A stretch of 19,427 nucleotides of DNA from positions 1-19,427 of the forward strand of contig CALCDK010000162.1 of the NCBI GenBank assembly GCA_937900605.1, given 5' to 3'. Under the pieces are notes generated by a model. It had not been told where the DNA came from, ran no database searches, and worked only from the letters and a program-made list of their open reading frames with translations. A program made the translations under genes and the position numbers. Origin of the DNA: an uncultured Olsenella sp. (GTDB lineage: Bacteria > Actinomycetota > Coriobacteriia > Coriobacteriales > Atopobiaceae). Numbering within the stretch: the stretch's first letter is position 1; every line of letters begins with the position of its first letter. Below are positions 14,913-19,427 of this stretch, one piece after another.

Positions 14913-16724
14913 ATGAGGAACAGCTTCTGCCGCGAACCGCTCTCGCGCTGCCACGCCTCGCTCGTCCGCGTCGCGCAGGGACTCGAGCCCGCCGACGTCG
15001 TGATCCGCCACGCGAGCCTCGTCAGCGTGACCACGCACGAGGTCCTGCCCGACGCGGACATCGCCATCAGCCACGGGCGCATCGCGTACGTGGGCGTGGG
15101 CGGCCACGACGCGACCCACTGCGTCGGCGAGGGGACCCAGGTCATCGACGCCACGGGCCTCTATGCCGCCCCCGGCCTCATGGACAGCCACGTCCACGTC
15201 GAGAGCTCCATGGTCGGCGTGGCCGAGTACGCCCGTGCCGTCGTCCCGCACGGCACCACCGCCATCCTGAGCGACCCGCACGAGTGCGCCAACGTCCGCG
15301 GCCTCGACGGCGTGCGCGAGATGTACGCCGACGCCGACCGCGTCCCGCTCAAGGCCATGGTCACCACGCCCTCGTGCGTGCCGGCCGTCCGCGACGTCGA
15401 GGACACGGGCGCCTCGATCGGCCCCGCGCAGGTCGAGGAGAGCATGGGCTGGCCCAACGTCGTCGGCCTTGGCGAGATGATGAACTTCCCCGGCGTCCTT
15501 GCCTGCGACGACGTCCCCATGGGCGAGATCGCGGCGACGCTCGGCGCCGACGGGTGCGTGACCGGCCACTACACCGTCCCCGACACCGACCGCGGCCTCA
15601 ACGCCTACGTCGCGTCCGGCGTCATGGCCGACCACGAGTGCTCGACGCTCGACGACGTCGTGGCGCGCCTGCGCCTTGGCATGTACGTGCAACTCCGCCA
15701 GGGCTCGGCGTGGCACAGCCTGCCCGGCTACCTGCCCGGCCTGCTGGGGTCCGGCGTCGACCTGCGCCTGTGCACGCTGTGCTCCGACGACAACCACCCG
15801 CAGACCCTGGTCGACGACGGCCACATGGACCGCATCCTGCGCCTTGCCGTCGAGCTGGGCTGCGACCCGGTGACGGCCATCCAGATGTGCACCATCAACT
15901 GCGCCGAGTGCTTCGGCCTCGCGCGCGACCTGGGCTCGCTGACGCCGGGCAAGTGCGCCGACGTCGTGCTTCTCGAGGACCTCGAGTCGTTCGTCGCCAA
16001 GGTGGTCCTCATCGACGGGGAGGTGGTGGCCCGCGACGGCGAGGCGCTGTTCGACGCGCCCTCGCGCGAATGGCCCGACTGGATGACCCACACCATGGAC
16101 CTGGGCCGCGTGCCCGACGAGGGCACCTTCCGCTTCGAGGTCGACCGCCCCGACGGCACCGCCCGCGTGCGGGCCATGGGCGTCGCGCCCGGCGACACGC
16201 TGACGCGCGACGTCGTGGTCGAGGTCCCCGTGCGCGACGGCCAGCTGTGCGCCGACCCCGACCACGACGTGCTCAAGGTCTGCGTCTTCGACCGCCACCA
16301 CGGCGAGGCGGGCACCCACTCGCAGGGCTTCGTCACCGGCTTCGGCATCCACGGCGCCCTGGCGCAGACCGTGAGCCACGACGCACACAACCTGCTGGTC
16401 ATGGGCGACAACGAGAGGGACATGGCCCTGGCGGCCCGCACGCTGGCCGAGTGCGGCGGCGGCGAGGTGGCGGTGGCCGACGGCGAGGTCCTGGCCCTGG
16501 TGGAGCTTCCCGTCTGCGGCCTCATGAGCACCGAGCCCGTCGAGGACGTCGCGCGCAAGGTGCGTGGCGCGGAGGCGGCGTGGCAGCGGATGGGCTGCGC
16601 GATGCCGTCGCCGTTCATGACGATGGGCGTCATGTCGCTGGCGTGCATCCCGGAGCTGCGCCTGACGAACCGCGGCTACGTGAACTGCCTCACGTTCCAG
16701 ATGGAGGACCTTCTCGTCGACTAG
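14913..16724 (+). CDS. ade: adenine deaminase
   Basis: This 603-residue amidohydrolase converts adenine to hypoxanthine and ammonia (EC 3.5.4.2) for purine salvage. The metal-binding motifs are GLMDSHVHVESS (D91, H93, H95, E97) and SDPHECANV (H123, E124). Further Ade landmarks are GWPNVVGLGEMMNFPGV, GHYTV, CSDDNHPQTLVDDGHMD, and the C-terminal GFVTGFGIHGALAQTVSHDAHNLLVMGDNE. It ends with the usual GYVNCLTFQMEDLLVD-type tail. The length is normal for bacterial Ade. ATG 14913 has GGAGGG 6 bases upstream. It stands alone between two hairpin terminators, so it is probably a single-gene unit. No purine riboswitch is evident in the short leader. Confidence 0.96.
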   Translation: MRNSFCREPLSRCHASLVRVAQGLEPADVVIRHASLVSVTTHEVLPDADIAISHGRIAYVGVGGHDATHCVGEGTQVIDATGLYAAPGLMDSHVHVESSMVGVAEYARAVVPHGTTAILSDPHECANVRGLDGVREMYADADRVPLKAMVTTPSCVPAVRDVEDTGASIGPAQVEESMGWPNVVGLGEMMNFPGVLACDDVPMGEIAATLGADGCVTGHYTVPDTDRGLNAYVASGVMADHECSTLDDVVARLRLGMYVQLRQGSAWHSLPGYLPGLLGSGVDLRLCTLCSDDNHPQTLVDDGHMDRILRLAVELGCDPVTAIQMCTINCAECFGLARDLGSLTPGKCADVVLLEDLESFVAKVVLIDGEVVARDGEALFDAPSREWPDWMTHTMDLGRVPDEGTFRFEVDRPDGTARVRAMGVAPGDTLTRDVVVEVPVRDGQLCADPDHDVLKVCVFDRHHGEAGTHSQGFVTGFGIHGALAQTVSHDAHNLLVMGDNERDMALAARTLAECGGGEVAVADGEVLALVELPVCGLMSTEPVEDVARKVRGAEAAWQRMGCAMPSPFMTMGVMSLACIPELRLTNRGYVNCLTFQMEDLLVD

Positions 16725-16836
16725 CGCGACGCGGCGGGAGGCGCCGTGCGGGCCCGGGACGGCCGCGCGAGAGGCGCGGCACGAGGCCGCCGGCCGAATC
16801 CGGGACGACCGCGCGAGACCGTGCCCAGAAATTGAC

Positions 16837-16871
16837 GAAGCCCCTGGGGACGGACCCCGGGGGCTTCACTT
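16837..16871 (+). terminator. terminator hairpin downstream of ade
   Basis: A 13-bp stem (16837-16849 with 16855-16867, one T-G pair, loop ACGGA) is followed by ACTTTGG. It lies about 110 bases after the ade stop, and the U tract is short. Confidence 0.6.
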
Positions 16872-16884
16872 TGGCAGCTGCCAA
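16871..16884. repeat. perfect 14-base palindrome, operator-like
   Basis: TTGGCAGCTGCCAA is fully self-complementary and abuts the terminator hairpin. It could be a protein-binding site; the nearest downstream gene starts 200 bases away, so the target is unclear. Confidence 0.45.
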
Positions 16885-17051
16885 GCTAAGACGCTCACAC
16901 AGTACGAGGGCATGCGGCTGATCCAGCTGACCCTCTCTCCCTGCACGACCTTCTTATGCCCGCTTCCGCGCGGGCCATGCGCCGGCGACGGCGCGGGCGA
17001 GAAAGACCACCGCTCGCACACATCCCGGCCGCGACGGGCCCTGCGGCGGGG

Positions 17052-17057
17052 TAGGAT
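17052..17057 (+). promoter_or_regulatory. possible -10 element of the YcxB-like gene
   Basis: TAGGAT (17052-17057) lies about 30 bases before the ATG and is followed by an A/T-richer leader. No -35 element is recognisable. Confidence 0.3.
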
Positions 17058-17087
17058 GGAGGGACAGTCGATTCATAGGGAGACAAC

Positions 17088-17687
17088 ATGTCCAGGAAGT
17101 CCAACGCCAAGCGCGCCCGCGCCCGCAAGCAGGCCATGGCCAAGGCACGGGCCGCCGGCTCGGCCTGCAAGTTCGACGACAGCCAGTACGAGGACCTCCT
17201 CTACTCCGCCACGTTCGACTACAACGAGCTCTCGCTCGCCCGCGCCAGCACCATGCTCTCGCCGCACGGCAAGACGGTGGTGCTGACCATCGCGTTCGCG
17301 TCGCTCGCGTGCATGCTGGCCGCGCTCACCATCTTCAAGGCCGACATCATCGTCGCCATCGTCCCGATGTGCATCGCGCTCGTCTCGTCCACCGCCGTCT
17401 CCAACTGGCAGAAGATCATGGCGCGCTTCGCGTCGGGCACCACGCTCGACATGCCCATCGGCGGCGAGAAGCGCCACGTCGTGGTGTGCGACAACGCCGT
17501 CCACACCCGCAGCGAATTCGGCGAGAGCCACGACTACGACCTGTCCGACCTGCGCTTCGTTCGCAGCAACGACGACGGCATGCTCATGCGCTTCGGCAAG
17601 GGCGAGTACGTCTACGTGCCCTGCGGCGCCCTGAGCGAGGGCCGCTTCCGCGACGCGGTGCGCTTCCTGCGCAACGACGAGGCCTAG
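17088..17687 (+). CDS. two-helix membrane protein with YcxB-like C-terminal domain
   Basis: This 199-residue protein starts with a very basic, Lys/Arg/Ala-rich tail (MSRKSNAKRARARKQAMAKA). After a short region (FDDSQYEDLLYSATFDYNELSL) come two close membrane helices (about 63-83 and 86-105). A cytoplasmic C-terminal domain of about 90 residues reads KRHVVVCDNAVHTRSEFGESHDYDLSDLRFVRSNDDGMLMRFGKGEYVYVPCGAL, ending RFRDAVRFLRN. The two-helix plus beta-domain layout resembles the YcxB-like family (PF14317 type), whose function is unknown. Family assignment rests on pattern only. AGGGAGA precedes ATG 17088. It is flanked by terminators and converges with the nucleoside hydrolase gene. Confidence 0.82.
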   Translation: MSRKSNAKRARARKQAMAKARAAGSACKFDDSQYEDLLYSATFDYNELSLARASTMLSPHGKTVVLTIAFASLACMLAALTIFKADIIVAIVPMCIALVSSTAVSNWQKIMARFASGTTLDMPIGGEKRHVVVCDNAVHTRSEFGESHDYDLSDLRFVRSNDDGMLMRFGKGEYVYVPCGALSEGRFRDAVRFLRNDEA

Positions 17688-17735
17688 CGGCGAGAGGTGC
17701 GTCGGCGCCGCCACGCGCCACCCAAGGTGACCGAC

Positions 17736-17782
17736 GGGCGAGGCCCCGGGCGACGATGACGCCCGGGGCCTCGCCCCTTCTC
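17736..17782. terminator. bidirectional terminator between convergent genes
   Basis: A perfect 17-bp stem (17736-17752 with 17760-17776, 7-base loop) lies between the plus-strand gene ending at 17687 and the minus-strand gene ending at 17812. On the plus strand it is followed by CTTCTCGC, a weak U-containing tail like that of the galKT terminator. Confidence 0.75.
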
Positions 17783-17811
17783 GCATGCGGCACGACGAGC
17801 GCGGCGCCCCG

Positions 17812-18783
17812 CTAACGGCCCGACGCGGACCCGGCGAAGTCCAGTGCGCGGCCGACGCGGGCCACGAACTCGTCGAGGAAGCGCGCGGCGTCCACGCTCA
17901 CCGCCGCCGCACACGCCTTCCGCGCGGCGAGGGCGCGCTCAGGCCGGCCGATGAGCCGCCCGCGCAGCTCCCCCTCCAGGTCGACGCGCAGGTCGATCGG
18001 AAGCCACCCCACCAGGGACGGGTCGATCGCGCAGGCCACGGCCAGCGGGTCGTGCAGCGCACAGCCGCCCATCCACGGGTTGTTCCGCTCGTACGTCCCG
18101 ATGTAGTGGTCGGTCATGTCCGCGAGCACGCGGCCGGCCTCGCTGCCCCGCGCGCGCCACGCGGCCGTGCGGTCGCGGCCGAGCACCACCTGGTGCGTGA
18201 CGTCGAGTCCCACCACTCGGCACGGGACCCCGCTGCGGAGCACCTGGTCGGCGGCCTCGGGGTCGTTGTGGAGGTTGGCTTCGGCGGCGGGCGTCACGTT
18301 GCCCGGCACGCACAGCGCACCGCCCATGAGCGTGACGTCGCGAAGCCCGCCCGCAAGCCCCGGATCGTCGGACAGCGCCCGCGCCAGGTTGGTCAGCGGG
18401 CCGGTGGGCACGTAGAGCAGCTCGTCTCCCCACCTGCGCACGGCGTCGAGGAGGAACCCCTCCGCGTCGGGCGCCGCCTCGCGCGGGGACGAGGCCAGCC
18501 CCGCGTCGCCCACGCCGTCGCGCCCGTGGATCCTCGCGACCGGAGCCGGCACCACGTGCTCGTGGTCGGCGAGAAGCGCGCGGTCGGCACCCAGGTAGAC
18601 CGGCACCTCCGGGTGTCCCAACAGGTCGAGGAGGGCCAGCGCGTTCGCCGCCCCCTGCGCCACGCGGACGTTGCCGAACGTGGCCGTCACGCCCACGAGC
18701 TCGACCTCCGGGGACCCCAGCGCGTAGGCGAGCGCCAGGGCGTCGTCGATGCCGGTGTCCAGGTCCAAGATCAGCTTGCGCAT
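17812..18783 (-). CDS. inosine-uridine-preferring nucleoside hydrolase family protein
   Basis: This 323-residue enzyme of the usual length cleaves ribonucleosides to base and ribose. The calcium-binding signature is LILDLDTGIDDALAL (D9, D13, D14). IHGRDGVGDAGL, LYVPTGPLTNLARAL, VTLMGGALCVPGNVTPAAEANLHNDPEAA and the catalytic-region ALHDPLAVA (H244, D245) are all family marks. Whether it prefers purine or pyrimidine nucleosides (RihA, B or C type) cannot be told. ATG 18783 has GAGGGGCGG upstream; the frame is open further upstream into pgi but that part is not coding. With ade it makes a nucleoside/base salvage neighbourhood, though the two are on opposite strands. Confidence 0.93.
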   Translation of the reverse strand: MRKLILDLDTGIDDALALAYALGSPEVELVGVTATFGNVRVAQGAANALALLDLLGHPEVPVYLGADRALLADHEHVVPAPVARIHGRDGVGDAGLASSPREAAPDAEGFLLDAVRRWGDELLYVPTGPLTNLARALSDDPGLAGGLRDVTLMGGALCVPGNVTPAAEANLHNDPEAADQVLRSGVPCRVVGLDVTHQVVLGRDRTAAWRARGSEAGRVLADMTDHYIGTYERNNPWMGGCALHDPLAVACAIDPSLVGWLPIDLRVDLEGELRGRLIGRPERALAARKACAAAVSVDAARFLDEFVARVGRALDFAGSASGR

Positions 18784-18875
18784 GTCGTCCGCCCCTCTCG
18801 CCGCGTCCGCGGTCGTGGCCGGGCCGCACCTCCTGGCGTGACCGCGACCGCCGCGACCGCTGCCGCATCCAAGTA

Positions 18876-18902
18876 CGGCCCCCGGCCGATGGCCGGGGGC
18901 CG
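18876..18902 (-). terminator. hairpin terminator downstream of pgi
   Basis: A perfect 12-bp stem (18876-18887 with 18891-18902) with a 3-base loop lies 21 bases after the pgi stop. There is no U tract on the minus strand (TACTTGG follows). Confidence 0.55.
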
Positions 18903-18923
18903 CCGCGTCACGCTCCCTCGCCG

Positions 18924-19427
18924 CTACCTGCGGTGCGCGCGGTAGTACTCGATGAGCGCGCGCGTGCTGGCGTCCTGCACCGCGAGCGCCTCGTCGTCGT
19001 GGAACGCGGGCGTGATCTGCTTGGCGAGCTGCTTGCCCAGCTCGACGCCCCACTGGTCGTAGGAGTCGACGCCCCAGACCGTGCCCTCGACGAACGTGAT
19101 GTGCTCGTACAGCGCGATGAGCTCGCCGAGCGAGTGCGGCGTGAGCTCGTCGCCGAAGATCGTGGTGGTGGGGCGGTTGCCCTCGAAGACGCGGGCCGGC
19201 ACCATCCACTCGGCCGTGCCCTCGGCGCGGACCTCGTCGGCCGTCTTGCCGAAGGCGAGGGCCTTGGTCTGCGCCAGGAAGTTGCCCAGGAACAGCTCGT
19301 GGACGTCCTGCTCGCCGTCCTGCGTGGGGTTGGCGGTGTTGGCGAACGCGATGAAGTCGGCCGGGATGGCTCGGGTGCCCTGGTGGATCAGCTGGTAGAA
19401 GGCGTGCTGGCCGTTGGTGCCCGGCTC
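18924..19427 (-). CDS. pgi: glucose-6-phosphate isomerase, C-terminal part (truncated by window edge)
   Basis: The last 167 residues of the glycolytic enzyme that interconverts glucose-6-phosphate and fructose-6-phosphate are present; the gene continues beyond base 19427. The visible part opens with [18 protein letters not shown], the second phosphoglucose isomerase signature. It continues with [80 protein letters not shown], all typical of long bacterial Pgi. The active-site lysine region is GVELGKQLA. The end is intact and is followed by a hairpin. It precedes the nucleoside hydrolase by 140 bases on the same strand. Confidence 0.96.
   Translation of the reverse strand, partial: EPGTNGQHAFYQLIHQGTRAIPADFIAFANTANPTQDGEQDVHELFLGNFLAQTKALAFGKTADEVRAEGTAEWMVPARVFEGNRPTTTIFGDELTPHSLGELIALYEHITFVEGTVWGVDSYDQWGVELGKQLAKQITPAFHDDEALAVQDASTRALIEYYRAHRR

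Larger units (their letters stand above)
16725..17087. other. 363-base intergenic region between ade and the YcxB-like gene
   Basis: There is no credible gene here; an open frame from 16912 runs into the next gene out of frame and has no ribosome site. The stretch holds an imperfect direct repeat (CGGGACGGCCGCGCGAGA at 16755-16772, again with one change at 16801-16818), the terminator hairpin at 16837-16867, a perfect 14-base palindrome at 16871-16884 and a weak promoter just before 17088. Confidence 0.6.

Noticed and set aside
13122..16388. A minus-strand open frame of over 1000 codons opposite galT and ade
   Set aside because: It is opposite two well-supported enzymes, has a monotonous Val/Ala/Gly/Asp/His/Arg composition without motifs and has no ribosome site. 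This is the usual mirror of GC-rich third codon positions.
16912..17286. Plus-strand open frame overlapping the start of the YcxB-like gene
   Set aside because: It is out of frame with the real gene, Pro/Ser/Thr/Arg-rich and lacks a ribosome site.

Overview
The window is high-GC bacterial DNA (roughly two-thirds G+C by eye) with densely packed genes, strong Shine-Dalgarno sites and a short bacterial-type SRP RNA. The gene set is a mannose-family PTS, a class II GalT, a BgaC-like GH35 beta-galactosidase, a GHMP galactokinase of the GNHTD type and a dnaX-ybaB-recR cluster. Together with the base composition this suggests an actinobacterium of the Coriobacteriia (Olsenella, Atopobium or Collinsella type). 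That placement is inference; no 16S or other taxonomic marker is present.

Layout. (1) 1-942, minus: a HAD-IB phosphatase followed by the start of an Rrf2-type regulator that runs off the left edge. (2) 1146-1307, minus: tRNA-Asp with its own promoter and a terminator. (3) 1373-5706, minus: the replication/repair cluster dnaX, ybaB, recR and a single-pass membrane protein of unknown function. (4) 5801-5947, minus: SRP RNA and a long hairpin behind it. (5) 5997-11575, minus: a sugar operon in the order GH35 beta-galactosidase, PTS IIB, IIC, IID, a membrane-anchored helical-repeat protein and a GntR/HutC regulator. (6) 11576-11976: a 401-base AT-rich divergent control region. (7) 11977-14753, plus: galK-galT. 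(8) 14913-16724, plus: adenine deaminase. (9) 17088-17687, plus: a small YcxB-like membrane protein. (10) 17812-18783, minus: nucleoside hydrolase. (11) 18924-19427, minus: the C-terminal part of glucose-6-phosphate isomerase.

How the genes fit together. The two divergent units around 11.6 kb form a galactoside module. The PTS would bring in a beta-galactoside (by analogy with streptococcal bgaC operons, a Gal-beta-1,3-linked host glycan disaccharide). The cytoplasmic GH35 enzyme would release galactose, and GalK and GalT would feed it into the Leloir pathway. No PTS IIA, AgaS, GalE or GalM gene lies in the window, so those steps must be encoded elsewhere. Adenine deaminase and nucleoside hydrolase are neighbouring purine/nucleoside salvage functions.

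The points most worth a second look are the PTS operon with a membrane-anchored repeat protein instead of IIA, the operator-like repeats bracketing the bga promoter, two competing hairpins inside the PTS operon, and a strong excess of the heptamer CTTCTCG in genes and terminators.
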